Source: Actinomycetes bacterium (GTDB lineage: Bacteria > Actinomycetota > Actinomycetes > Actinomycetales > Cellulomonadaceae). From it: a stretch of 24,653 nucleotides of DNA. The notes below the pieces were generated by a model. That model was not told the origin of the DNA, ran no database searches, and worked only from the letters and a program-made list of their open reading frames with translations. The stretch is from the NCBI GenBank assembly GCA_023432565.1, contig JAEYUL010000060.1, positions 1-24,653 on the forward strand, given 5' to 3'. Position 1 is the first letter of the stretch. The number at the start of each line of letters is the position of its first letter. Both the position numbers and the translations under genes were made by a program. Below, one piece after another: positions 14,268 to 21,952 of the stretch.

Positions 14268-14493
14268 CCGAGGCGGGAGAGTCCCGCGACGCGGGCGCCG
14301 AAGGAGCAACCCTCCCCGGGAATCTCTCAGGCCCCTGTACCGCCCCGGCGAGGCAACTCTGGAAAGCGGCCGCCCCACGACGGGACGGCCCACCGACGGT
14401 GCAAGCCGGCGCGCCCCGGGCTGGGTCCCAGCCACGGCGGACCGGCAAAACTCTCAGGTCGTCGCGCCACGCGACGGATGACAGAGCGGGGAG
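14268..14493 (+). promoter_or_regulatory. Tandem glycine riboswitch upstream of gcvP
   Basis: The leader contains two glycine-aptamer signatures in tandem. Aptamer 1 (about 14272-14368) has GGGAGAG, CGCCGAAGGAGCAA, ATCTCTCAGGCCCCTGTACC and GGCAACTCTGGAAAGC. Aptamer 2 (about 14376-14492) has CACCGACGGTGCAAGCCGG, CCGGCAAAACTCTCAGGTC and GATGACAGAGCGGGGA. Glycine riboswitches commonly turn on gcv genes when glycine is in excess. No T-rich terminator follows. A CCGG/CCGG hairpin at 14507-14519 and the GGAG ribosome binding site (14529-14532) lie between the second aptamer and the gcvP start, so translational control is possible. Ends are approximate. Confidence 0.92.
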
Positions 14494-14538
14494 CCCACCA
14501 CCCGTCCCGGCGTCGCCGGACGACCCCCGGAGCAGCCC

Positions 14539-17500
14539 GTGTCGCAGTCCACCCACCAGTCGCCCACCGACGAGGCCCCGGCCCTGATGGGCTCCGCGCC
14601 CGCCGCCCTCGACTTCTGCGACCGCCACGTCGGCCCGCGCCGCGGTGCGCAGACCGACGCGATGCTCGCGGTCGTCGGGTACGAGCGGCTCGAGGACCTG
14701 CTGGACGCGGCGGTGCCCGCCTCGATCCGCACCGGGCGTCCGCTGGACCTGCCCGAGGCACGTGGTGAGTCGCAGGTGCAGGCGGCGCTGCGCGAGATCG
14801 CGGACAAGAACCAGGTGCTGCGGCCCATGATCGGCCAGGGGTACTACGGCACGACCACGCCCGCGGTGATCCGCCGCAACGTGCTCGAGTCGCCCGGCTG
14901 GTACACCGCGTACACGCCGTACCAGCCGGAGATCAGCCAGGGCCGGCTCGAGGCGCTGCTGAATTTCCAGACGATGGTCGAGGACCTCACCGGCCTGCCG
15001 GTGGCGAACGCGAGCCTGCTCGACGAGGCGACGGCGGTCGCGGAGGCGGTCGCGCTGATGTGGCGCGCGCAGCGCGGCAAGGCGGGCACGGTCGTGCTCG
15101 ACGACCAGCTGTTCGGGCAGTCGCTCGCGGTCACGGTGGGCCGCGCGGAGGCGATCGGCCTGCCGGTCGTCGTGGCGGACCTCTCGCAGGGCCTGCCGCA
15201 GGTCGAGGGCGAGCTGATCGGGCTCGTCGTGCAGCAGGTCGCGTCGTCGGGCGAGGTGCGGGACCTGCGGGACGTGGTCGCCGCCGCGAAGGAGCGCGGC
15301 GCGCTGGTGACGGTCGCGGCGGACCTGCTCGCGCTGACGCTGCTGACGTCCCCGGGCGCGCTCGGCGCGGACGTCGCGGTCGGCTCGGCGCAGCGTTTCG
15401 GCGTCCCGCTGTTCGGCGGCGGCCCGCACGCCGCGTTCATGGCGGTCCGGACCGGGCTGGAGCGCATGCTGCCGGGGCGGCTCGTCGGCGTGAGCGTCGA
15501 CGCGGACGGCGCACCCGCGTACCGGCTCGCGCTGCAGACGCGCGAGCAGCACATCCGCCGCGAGAAGGCGACCAGCAACATCTGCACCGCGCAGGCGCTG
15601 CTGGCGATCGTCGCCTCGATGTACGCGGTTCACCACGGCCCCGACGGCCTGCGGGACATCGCGACCCGGGTGCACCGCCACGCCGTGTCGCTCGCCGCGC
15701 GCCTGCGCGACCTGGGCGTCGAGGTGGAGCACGAGGTCGTGTTCGACACGGTGCGCGCGGTCGTCCCGGGCCGCGCGGCCGACGTCGTGGCGGCCGGCGT
15801 GCAGCAGGGCGTGAACCTGTGGGCTCCGGACGCGGACCACGTGCAGGCGAGCCTCGACGAGACGACGGACGACGCGGACGTCCTCTCGGTGGTGCTGGCC
15901 TTCGTCTCGGCGGGTGTCACGGACGCACCGCTCGGCACCGACGAGGAGCAGTGGACGTCGCCGAGCGAGTCGTTCACGGTGCGCGGCGGCGCGTTCGCCT
16001 ACAGGCCGATCGTCGCGGAGCCCACGCTGCCGGGCTGGGCGCTGCGGACCGACCCCTACCTCACGCACCCGGTGTTCAACCTGTACCGGTCCGAGACGGC
16101 GATGCTGCGCTACCTGCGCCGCCTGTCCGACCAGGACCTCGCGCTGGACCGCACGATGATCCCGCTCGGCTCGTGCACCATGAAGCTCAACGCGACGGCG
16201 GAGATGGAGCCCATCTCCTGGCCGCAGTTCGCCGACATCCACCCGTACGCCCCGGCGGACCAGACGGCCGGCTACGCCGAGCTCGTCACGCAGCTGCAGG
16301 ACTGGCTCGCGGAGATCACGGGGTACGCCGCGGTGTCCGTCCAGCCGAACGGCGGCTCGCAGGGCGAGTTCGCGGGGCTGCTGGCCATCAAGGCCTACCA
16401 CCGCGACCGCGGTGAGGCGCAGCGCGACATCTGCCTCATCCCCGCGTCCGCGCACGGCACCAATGCGGCCTCGGCGGCGCTCGCCGGCCTGCGCGTGGTC
16501 GTCGTCGCGACCGCCGAGGACGGCGAGATCCTGCTCGACGACCTGCGGGCCAAGCTGGCGCAGCACGGTCCGCAGGTCGCGGCGATCATGATCACGTACC
16601 CCTCGACGCACGGGGTGTACGAGGAGCACGTGCGCGAGGTGTGCGACCTCGTGCACGACGCAGGCGGCCAGGTCTACATCGACGGTGCGAACCTCAACGC
16701 GCTCGTCGGCCTGGCGCGGCCGGGCGAGATGGGCGGCGACGTGTCGCACCTCAACCTGCACAAGACGTTCTGCATCCCGCACGGCGGCGGCGGTCCGGGC
16801 GTCGGGCCCGTCGCGGTGGCGGCGCACCTCGCGCCGTACCTGCCGGGCGACCCGACGACGAGCGCGCGCACCCCGCAGGCCGCCACGCACGCGTCGCACG
16901 TGCCGCCGGTCTCCGCGGCGCCGTGGGGCTCGGCGGGCATCCTGCCGATCTCGTGGGCGTACGTCGCGCTCATGGGACCCGACGGGCTGCTGCGTGCGAC
17001 GCAGGTCGCGGTGCTCGCGGCCAACTACCTCGCGACGCGCCTGCGCGAGCACTTCCCGATCCTCTACACCGGCCCGAACGGGCTCGTCGCGCACGAGTGC
17101 ATCCTCGACCTGCGGGAGATCACCAAGCGCACGGGCGTCACCGCCGAGGACGTGGCCAAGCGCCTCATGGACTATGGGTTCCACGCGCCGACGCTCGCGT
17201 TCCCCGTGCCCGGCACGCTCATGGTCGAGCCCACCGAGAGCGAGGACCTGGCCGAGCTCGACCGGTTCGTCGAGGCGATGGTCGCGATCCGCGCGGAGAT
17301 CGACGAGGTCGCGGCCGGCACGTGGCCGCTCGAGGACTCGCCGCTGCGCAACGCCCCGCACACCGCGGCCTCCGTGGCCGCCGACGAGTGGACCCACCCG
17401 TACGGTCGCGAGCGTGCCGCCTACCCGCTGGCGAGCCTGCGCCGGGACAAGTACTTCCCCCCGGTCCGCCGCATCGACGGCGCGCGGGGCGACCGCTTCC

Positions 17501-17541
17501 TGGTGTGCTCGTGCCCGCCGGTCGAGTCGTTCGCCGAGTGA
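14539..17541 (+). CDS. gcvP: Glycine dehydrogenase (decarboxylating), P-protein
   Basis: This 1000-residue PLP enzyme decarboxylates glycine and passes the aminomethyl group to the lipoyl arm of H-protein. It is the fused, full-length type containing both halves. The N-terminal half reads FCDRHVGPR and IGQGYYGTTTPAVIRRNVLE. The C-terminal half holds LGSCTMKLNATAEM, NGGSQGEFAGLLAIK, SAHGTNAASA and HLNLHKTFCIPHGGGGPGVG, in which Lys742 forms the Schiff base. GTG 14539 has GGAG seven bases upstream and begins MSQSTHQSPTDE. It is the first gene of gcvPTH, directly behind a tandem glycine riboswitch, so its level should follow glycine. gcvT begins 52 bases later. Confidence 0.97.
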   Translation: MSQSTHQSPTDEAPALMGSAPAALDFCDRHVGPRRGAQTDAMLAVVGYERLEDLLDAAVPASIRTGRPLDLPEARGESQVQAALREIADKNQVLRPMIGQGYYGTTTPAVIRRNVLESPGWYTAYTPYQPEISQGRLEALLNFQTMVEDLTGLPVANASLLDEATAVAEAVALMWRAQRGKAGTVVLDDQLFGQSLAVTVGRAEAIGLPVVVADLSQGLPQVEGELIGLVVQQVASSGEVRDLRDVVAAAKERGALVTVAADLLALTLLTSPGALGADVAVGSAQRFGVPLFGGGPHAAFMAVRTGLERMLPGRLVGVSVDADGAPAYRLALQTREQHIRREKATSNICTAQALLAIVASMYAVHHGPDGLRDIATRVHRHAVSLAARLRDLGVEVEHEVVFDTVRAVVPGRAADVVAAGVQQGVNLWAPDADHVQASLDETTDDADVLSVVLAFVSAGVTDAPLGTDEEQWTSPSESFTVRGGAFAYRPIVAEPTLPGWALRTDPYLTHPVFNLYRSETAMLRYLRRLSDQDLALDRTMIPLGSCTMKLNATAEMEPISWPQFADIHPYAPADQTAGYAELVTQLQDWLAEITGYAAVSVQPNGGSQGEFAGLLAIKAYHRDRGEAQRDICLIPASAHGTNAASAALAGLRVVVVATAEDGEILLDDLRAKLAQHGPQVAAIMITYPSTHGVYEEHVREVCDLVHDAGGQVYIDGANLNALVGLARPGEMGGDVSHLNLHKTFCIPHGGGGPGVGPVAVAAHLAPYLPGDPTTSARTPQAATHASHVPPVSAAPWGSAGILPISWAYVALMGPDGLLRATQVAVLAANYLATRLREHFPILYTGPNGLVAHECILDLREITKRTGVTAEDVAKRLMDYGFHAPTLAFPVPGTLMVEPTESEDLAELDRFVEAMVAIRAEIDEVAAGTWPLEDSPLRNAPHTAASVAADEWTHPYGRERAAYPLASLRRDKYFPPVRRIDGARGDRFLVCSCPPVESFAE

Positions 17542-17593
17542 GCCCCGCGCCGGCACCCGCCCGCTACCACCGACGAGAGCACAGGAGCACCGC

Positions 17594-18754
17594 ATGAACG
17601 AGCACGAGGGCGCGCGTCAGTCGCCCCTGCACGACGAGCACGTGGCGCTGGGCGCCGCGCTCACGGACTTCGCGGGGTGGCAGATGCCGCTGCGGTACGG
17701 CTCGGACGTCGCCGAGCACACCGCGGTGCGCACCGCGGCCGGCCTGTTCGACCTGTCGCACATGGGCGAGCTGTGGGTCACCGGGCCGGGCGCGGGTGAC
17801 GCGCTCGACCGCGCGCTCGTCGGCAACCTCACCGCGCTCGCGGTGGGCCGGGCGCGCTACACCATGATCTGCGCGCCTGACGGCGGGGTGCTCGACGACC
17901 TCGTCGTGTACCGCCTGTCCGACGACGAGTCCGGCGCGCGCTACCTCGTCGTCGCGAACGCCTCCAACGTGGCCGTGGTGCGTGACGCCCTCGCCGAGCG
18001 GTTCGCGGGCCGGGACGACGTGACCCTGACCGACCGCTCGCTGCAGACCGCGCTGATCGCCGTGCAGGGCCCGCGGGCGCAGGAGATCGTCGTCGGGCTG
18101 GTCGACGACCCGACGCAGGCCGAGGCGGTGCGCTCCCTGAAGTACTACGCCTCGGTGCCCGCGCGCGTCGTCGGGATCGACGCGCTCGTCGCCCGGACCG
18201 GCTACACGGGGGAGGACGGCTTCGAGCTGTTCGTGCCCGCCGACGCCGCGTCCGCCCTGTGGCGGGCCGTCCTCGCGGCCGGCGCGCCGCTCGGCCTGGT
18301 CCCCGCCGGCCTGTCCGCGCGCGACTCGTTGCGCCTCGAGGCCGGCATGCCGCTGTACGGCAACGAGCTCGACACGACCACCACCCCGCACGACGCGGGC
18401 CTGGGCCGTGTGGTCAAGCTCGACAAGGTCGACGCCGACGGCGCTCCGCTCCCGTTCGTCGGCCGCGAGCCGCTGGCCGCGCGTGCCGCCAGCGCACCGG
18501 CGCGCACGCTCGTCGGGCTGCAGGGCCTGTCCCGACGCGCCGCCCGGCACGGCTACCCGGTGGTCACGCCGTCGGGCGCGGTCGTCGGGACCGTCACGTC
18601 GGGGGCGCCCTCGCCCACGCTCGGGTACCCCGTGGCCATGGCGTACGTGACCCCCGAGGTGAGCGCCGACGGCACCGAGCTGGCCGTCGACGTGCGTGGA
18701 CGGCACGAGCCCGTCCGCGTCGTCCCGCTTCCCTTCTACCGCCGCGAGCGGTAG
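17594..18754 (+). CDS. gcvT: Aminomethyltransferase, glycine-cleavage T-protein
   Basis: This 386-residue folate-dependent enzyme releases ammonia from aminomethyl-lipoyl H-protein and makes 5,10-methylene-tetrahydrofolate. Family features are SPLHDEHVALGAALTDFAGW near the N-terminus, LFDLSHMGELWVTG, TGYTGEDGFELF, GLSARDSLRLEAGMPLYGNE and a C-terminal beta-barrel with SGAPSPTLG. Length fits bacterial GcvT. ATG 17594 has AGGAG (17583-17587) seven bases upstream. It lies between gcvP and gcvH in one transcription unit, with 52- and 37-base gaps, and shares the upstream glycine riboswitch. Confidence 0.96.
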   Translation: MNEHEGARQSPLHDEHVALGAALTDFAGWQMPLRYGSDVAEHTAVRTAAGLFDLSHMGELWVTGPGAGDALDRALVGNLTALAVGRARYTMICAPDGGVLDDLVVYRLSDDESGARYLVVANASNVAVVRDALAERFAGRDDVTLTDRSLQTALIAVQGPRAQEIVVGLVDDPTQAEAVRSLKYYASVPARVVGIDALVARTGYTGEDGFELFVPADAASALWRAVLAAGAPLGLVPAGLSARDSLRLEAGMPLYGNELDTTTTPHDAGLGRVVKLDKVDADGAPLPFVGREPLAARAASAPARTLVGLQGLSRRAARHGYPVVTPSGAVVGTVTSGAPSPTLGYPVAMAYVTPEVSADGTELAVDVRGRHEPVRVVPLPFYRRER

Positions 18755-18791
18755 ACCTCCTCCTAGACGACGCACGAGAGCGGAGCACCCC

Positions 18792-19163
18792 ATGACTGAC
18801 CTTCCGGCCGACCTGAAGTACACGCTCGAGCACGAGTGGCTCACCGACGGCAGCCCCGCGACCGTCGGGATCACGTCGGTGGCTGCGGAGGCGCTCGGCG
18901 ACATCGTGTACCTCGAGCTGCCTGCCGTCGGCGAGTCGATCGACGCCGGCACGGTGATCGGCGAGATCGAGTCGACGAAGTCCGTCTCCGAGCTGTTCTC
19001 GCCCGTGTCCGGGACCGTCGTGGAGGTCAACTCCGCAGCCGTCGACGACCCCTCGGTCGTCAACGCCGACCCGTTCGGTGCGGGCTGGCTCATCAAGGTC
19101 GAGGTCGCCGAGGTCGGCCCGCTGCTCACCGCCGAGGAGTACGCCGCGCACGCTGCGGGCTGA
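18792..19163 (+). CDS. gcvH: Glycine-cleavage H-protein (lipoyl carrier)
   Basis: This 123-residue carrier protein shuttles the aminomethyl group among the P-, T- and L-proteins on a lipoylated lysine. The lipoylation site is Lys63 in GEIESTKSVSELFSPVSG. The conserved start LKYTLEHEW and the LGDIVYLELPAVGE segment are present, and the length is normal for the family. GGAGC lies about five bases before ATG 18792. It is the last gene of the gcvPTH operon. The L-protein (lipoamide dehydrogenase) and lipoyl-synthesis genes are not in the window. The stop codon sits in a small GGGC-TGA-GCCC hairpin, which is too weak to call a terminator. Confidence 0.97.
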   Translation: MTDLPADLKYTLEHEWLTDGSPATVGITSVAAEALGDIVYLELPAVGESIDAGTVIGEIESTKSVSELFSPVSGTVVEVNSAAVDDPSVVNADPFGAGWLIKVEVAEVGPLLTAEEYAAHAAG

Positions 19164-19176
19164 GCCCTCGGGCCGA

Positions 19177-19218
19177 TCAGAGCCCCGTCGCCGCAGCCAA
19201 GTCCGACATGCCGTTCAT
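19177..19218 (-). CDS. Possible 13-residue peptide ORF with strong ribosome binding site
   Basis: On the minus strand, ATG 19218 is preceded by AGGAG at a five-base spacing and encodes MNGMSDLAAATGL before a TGA at 19179-19177. The ribosome binding site is better than those of many real genes here. The ORF lies alone in the 279-base gap between gcvH and a LuxR-type HTH gene. Such a short frame can occur by chance, and no family is recognisable. Confidence 0.25.
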   Translation of the reverse strand: MNGMSDLAAATGL

Positions 19219-19274
19219 GGGAGCTCCTGGGCCGAACGGGTGAATGGCCGGGCTCGCGCACGGGTCCGGTGTAT

Positions 19275-19289
19275 CAGACAGACGGTCTG
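19275..19289. promoter_or_regulatory. Palindromic candidate operator upstream of the LuxR-type gene
   Basis: CAGACAGACGGTCTG contains the perfect palindrome CAGAC-G-GTCTG (19279-19289) plus an extra CAGAC half. Overlapping AGAC/GTCT palindromes of this sort resemble TetR-family operators. It lies about 155 bases upstream of the HTH gene in a less GC-rich stretch. No TetR-type gene is in the window. Confidence 0.4.
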
Positions 19290-19442
19290 GCGTTCATTGT
19301 GGGCAGGAGCGGGACGAGCCCTGTGGGTGCGGAGAAGAAAGTCGGCAAAACGGCGTCATGGGCGCCGGACCGGCCACTCTCATCCGACGTATGACCCACG
19401 GGCGCCCGGCGCAGCGGGCCCGTGAACCGATCGGAGGACAAG

Positions 19443-19673
19443 ATGACCATGCTCGAGACCACCCGGACCGCCACGGCCGTGGAGACCCTCACCCGTCGTG
19501 AGCGTGTGGTGCTCGCCGAGCTCGCCGAGGACGTCACCCTCGAGGAGATCGCCACCCAGCTCTTCGTCACGCGCAACACCGTGAAGTCTCAGGTGCGCAG
19601 CGTCTACCGCAAGATCGGCGTGTCGACCCGCGCCGAGGCCGTCGCATGGGCGGAGGCGCACGGCATCCGCTGA
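19443..19673 (+). CDS. Standalone LuxR/GerE-type helix-turn-helix protein
   Basis: This 76-residue protein is almost entirely a LuxR-type C-terminal DNA-binding domain. It reads LTRRERVVLAELAEDVTLEE and continues IATQLFVTRNTVKSQVRSVY, the recognition helix being in TRNTVKSQVRSVYRKIGV, and ends AEAHGIR. No receiver, autoinducer-binding or sigma domain is attached, so if it regulates transcription it must work as a bare HTH or with a partner. ATG 19443 has a strong GGAGGA (19434-19439). The 279-base upstream gap, more AT-rich than its surroundings, carries a palindrome at 19275-19289. A hairpin terminator follows at 19743-19768, so the gene appears to form its own transcription unit. Targets are unknown. 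Confidence 0.9.
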   Translation: MTMLETTRTATAVETLTRRERVVLAELAEDVTLEEIATQLFVTRNTVKSQVRSVYRKIGVSTRAEAVAWAEAHGIR

Positions 19674-19742
19674 ACCTCCGACTCGAGTCTGCGCCGCTCC
19701 ACGACGAACGGCGGTCTCCGCTCCGGCGGACACACACCCGAC

Positions 19743-19768
19743 CGGCCCGTCCCCCTCAGGGCGGGCCG
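19743..19768 (+). terminator. Hairpin terminator after the LuxR-type gene
   Basis: CGGCCCG (19743-19749) pairs with CGGGCCG (19762-19768) around a 12-base loop, extendable with minor mismatches. It is 70 bases past the stop and directly ahead of the Nudix gene. No T-run is present. Confidence 0.65.
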
Positions 19769-19799
19769 TCGTCGTGCCCGGGCTGGCAGACTGCGCCGC

Positions 19800-20207
19800 A
19801 TGGGACCCGTGCTCGTCGTGGCCGCCGCGATCGTCGACGACCTCGACGCCCCGCACCAGCTCCTCGCCGCGCGCCGCGCGCGTCCCGCGAGCCTCGCGGG
19901 ACGGTGGGAGTTCCCCGGCGGCAAGGTCGACGCCGGCGAGTCGCCGCTCGACGCGCTGCACCGCGAGATCCGCGAGGAGCTGGGCGTGCGGATCACCGTC
20001 GGGACCGAGGTCGTCGGCCCGCAGGACGGTGTGTGGCGGCTGTCCGAGAAGTACGTCATGCGACTGTGGTGGGCCGAGCTCGCCGACGGCACGCCCGAGC
20101 CGCTCGTGGAGCACGACGAGCTGCGCTGGCTGCCCCGCGCGCACTGGACGGACGTGCCGTGGCTCGACGCCGACGTCCCGATCGTCGAGGCGTTGCACGC
20201 GCTGTGA
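19800..20207 (+). CDS. Nudix hydrolase, MutT-like
   Basis: This 135-residue Nudix enzyme should hydrolyse a nucleoside diphosphate linked to another group, using Mg2+ or Mn2+. The complete Nudix box G(X5)E(X7)REUXEEXGU is present as GGKVDAGESPLDALHREIREELGV across residues 40-63, with Gly41, Glu47, Arg55, Glu56, Glu59, Glu60 and Gly62 in register. The preceding LLAARRARPASLAGRWEFPG and the later LRWLPRAHW resemble MutT-type (d)NTP pyrophosphatases that clean the nucleotide pool of oxidised or other non-standard nucleotides; this substrate is inferred. ATG 19800 has no clear ribosome binding site. CAGACT lies seven bases upstream and could be a -10 box for a leaderless transcript. It converges with the C-S lyase gene. 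Confidence 0.9.
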   Translation: MGPVLVVAAAIVDDLDAPHQLLAARRARPASLAGRWEFPGGKVDAGESPLDALHREIREELGVRITVGTEVVGPQDGVWRLSEKYVMRLWWAELADGTPEPLVEHDELRWLPRAHWTDVPWLDADVPIVEALHAL

Positions 20208-20229
20208 CCGCCCTCCTTCGGCCAGTCAC

Positions 20230-20255
20230 CCCTGGCTCGGTCAGCCCTGGCTCGG
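20230..20255 (+). repeat. Two near-tandem 11-bp repeats between convergent genes
   Basis: CCCTGGCTCGG occurs at 20230-20240 and 20245-20255, separated by TCAG. With GCCAG at 20221-20225 either copy could form a short CTGGC hairpin that ends transcription from the Nudix or C-S lyase gene; pairing is weak. Confidence 0.45.
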
Positions 20256-20276
20256 CCGACCCGGGACCAGGTCAGA

Positions 20277-21410
20277 TCAGGCGACGACGGCCGCGACCCG
20301 GCGGATCGCCTCGGTGAGGATGGTCGGCGAGGTGGCGTAGTTGAGCCGGACGCGCCCGGCGCCCGGGGTGCCGAAGGTCGGCCCGGGGTTGAGCGCCACC
20401 CGCGCCTCCCGCAGCAGTCGTCGGCCCGGGTCCGCGTCGCCGGGCAGCTGCGCGCTCAGGTCGAGCCACGCGAAGTAGGTGGCCGCACCGGGCGCCCAGC
20501 CGACGAGCGGCAGGTGGGCGTCGAGCAGCGTGCGCAGGTGCACGCGGTTGTCCCGCAGCGAGTCGAGCAGCGCGTCCAGCCAGGGGTCGCCGCCCTCGAG
20601 CGCAGCGGCGTGCACCAGCGCCGGGACGTGGCCGACGCCCATCGCGGTGAGCTTCGGCAGCCGCCGCAGGTCCGCCACCGCGCCGGGACCGGGCACGGCG
20701 AGCGCGGCCTTCAGCCCGGCCAGGTTGAACGCCTTCGACGCCGAGTGCAGCGCGATCGCGTCGGGGATCACGGTCGTCGCCGAGGCGAAGGTGCCGTCGA
20801 GCGTCAGCGGGCCGTGCACCTCGTCGGACACGACGCGCACCCCGTGCCGCGCGGCGAGCTGACCGACGGCGCCCAGCTCGGCGGGGGAGTGCACGGTGCC
20901 CGTCGGGTTGTGCGGGTGGCACAGCAGGTAGCCGGCACGACGCCCGTCCGCGCGTGCCTGCGTGAACGCCGCCTCGAGCGCGGCCAGGTCGAGCCGGCCG
21001 TCCGCGCCGAGGTCGGCCGTGACGACGCGCCGCCCCGCCGCCTCGAGGAAGTCCCGGAACGGGGGGTAGACCGGCGGGTTGATGACGACCGCGGCGCCCG
21101 GGTCCGTGACCAGCGCGAGGGCCTCGACGACGCCGTGCATCACGTCCGGGACCAGCGCTGTCGCCGCCGGGTCCACCACCCAGCCCCAGCGGCGCTCGGC
21201 GAACCCTGCGAACGCCTCCTGATAGGGCCGGCCTGCCGGGTAGCCCGTGTCGCCGCGGCGCACGACGTCGGCCAGCGCGCGCTCCACGGGTGCGCACAGG
21301 CGCACGTCCATCTCGGCGACGAACAGCGGCAGCACGTCCGCGTCGTAACGGCGCCACTTCTCGCTGGTGCGGGTCCGCAGCTCGTCCAGGGGGACGTCGA
21401 AGACAGTCAC
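20277..21410 (-). CDS. MalY/PatB-type PLP C-S lyase (cystathionine beta-lyase-like)
   Basis: This 377-residue fold-type I PLP enzyme of the MalY/PatB group probably cleaves the C-S bond of cystathionine or cysteine conjugates, releasing a thiol, pyruvate and ammonia. The product starts MTVFDVPLDELRTRTSEKWR and carries LPLFVAEMDV, TGYPAG, NPPVYPPF, CHPHNPTGTV, SDEVHGPL, and the Schiff-base motif HSASKAFNLAGLK with Lys226. The C-terminal RVRLNYATS contains the carboxylate-binding Arg. I chose GTG 21410 because TAACGT lies seven bases ahead as a leaderless-type -10. GTG 21428 in frame is possible and adds six residues. It may link to methionine metabolism, fitting metE downstream, but the two are not in one operon. 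Confidence 0.9.
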   Translation of the reverse strand: MTVFDVPLDELRTRTSEKWRRYDADVLPLFVAEMDVRLCAPVERALADVVRRGDTGYPAGRPYQEAFAGFAERRWGWVVDPAATALVPDVMHGVVEALALVTDPGAAVVINPPVYPPFRDFLEAAGRRVVTADLGADGRLDLAALEAAFTQARADGRRAGYLLCHPHNPTGTVHSPAELGAVGQLAARHGVRVVSDEVHGPLTLDGTFASATTVIPDAIALHSASKAFNLAGLKAALAVPGPGAVADLRRLPKLTAMGVGHVPALVHAAALEGGDPWLDALLDSLRDNRVHLRTLLDAHLPLVGWAPGAATYFAWLDLSAQLPGDADPGRRLLREARVALNPGPTFGTPGAGRVRLNYATSPTILTEAIRRVAAVVA

Positions 21411-21417
21411 CCCCCGG

Positions 21418-21423
21418 ACGTTA
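21418..21423 (-). promoter_or_regulatory. Candidate -10 box for a leaderless C-S lyase transcript
   Basis: TAACGT on the minus strand lies seven bases before GTG 21410. It would not allow initiation at the alternative GTG 21428, so it also bears on which start is used. Confidence 0.4.
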
Positions 21424-21493
21424 CCCACCCGGCCGTCTCGCGCGGGCCACCCCGACGCCCGATATGCCGGTATCGCCGCTACGGTCGTCTCCC

Positions 21494-21952
21494 ATGGACA
21501 TCAGTGCCCTGCCTCCCGAGCTCGGGACGCCGCAGTGGTGGTCGGTGTTCCTCACGTCGCCCGCCCTGGCTGGGGTCGCCGCCGTCCTGGCCGCGGCCGT
21601 GGCTCTGTGGGGTGTCAACCGGCGCATCGAAGCCGACAAGGAGATGGCGGCGAAGGCTCGCGCGGCCGAGAAGGAGAACGCGGCAGCAGCCACGCAGGCC
21701 ACCGCGACTGCGGCTGAGCTCGTCCGCCGTCAAGACATCGAGGACAGGGACCACGCGGCGTGGTGGTCGCGGTACCAGTGGGTGGATCACGAGCTGTCGT
21801 CGATGGAGGATGACGATGCGGCGCGTGTCCTGAGCGAGCTGGCCGACTCGGCGCCCGACGGGGTCGCGGTCGCCCTCGTGGCGGCCGCGTCGAGCAAGTA
21901 CCGTAGAAGCGTCAACGCGCCCCGGCGGGCGACGAGGAGGCGACGACCGTGA
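21494..21952 (+). CDS. Unknown single-pass membrane protein with charged helical region
   Basis: I do not recognise this 152-residue protein. One predicted membrane helix spans about residues 17-40 (WSVFLTSPALAGVAAVLAAA), followed by a long Ala/Glu/Lys-rich stretch (about 42-80) suited to a coiled coil. A Trp/acidic segment and a very basic Arg tail (RRATRRRRP) follow. The N-terminus lacks a cleavable signal, so it is probably anchored, with the helical part and basic tail in the cytoplasm by the positive-inside rule. ATG 21494 fits, with TACGGT eight bases upstream as a possible -10 for a near-leaderless message. The last four bases overlap the next gene as GTGA, so the two products are likely made together. 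It may be an envelope or stress accessory gene; no function is assigned. Confidence 0.75.
   Translation: MDISALPPELGTPQWWSVFLTSPALAGVAAVLAAAVALWGVNRRIEADKEMAAKARAAEKENAAAATQATATAAELVRRQDIEDRDHAAWWSRYQWVDHELSSMEDDDAARVLSELADSAPDGVAVALVAAASSKYRRSVNAPRRATRRRRP

Noticed and set aside
14217..14768. Plus-strand open frame starting ATG just after the TAGCCT box
   Set aside because: It crosses the glycine riboswitch and enters gcvP out of frame; the conserved RNA blocks explain the sequence better than a protein does.
13993..17595. Minus-strand open frame of 1200 codons opposite gcvP
   Set aside because: It runs antisense through the glycine riboswitch and the whole of gcvP, and its translation is Arg/His/Val-rich with no motif.
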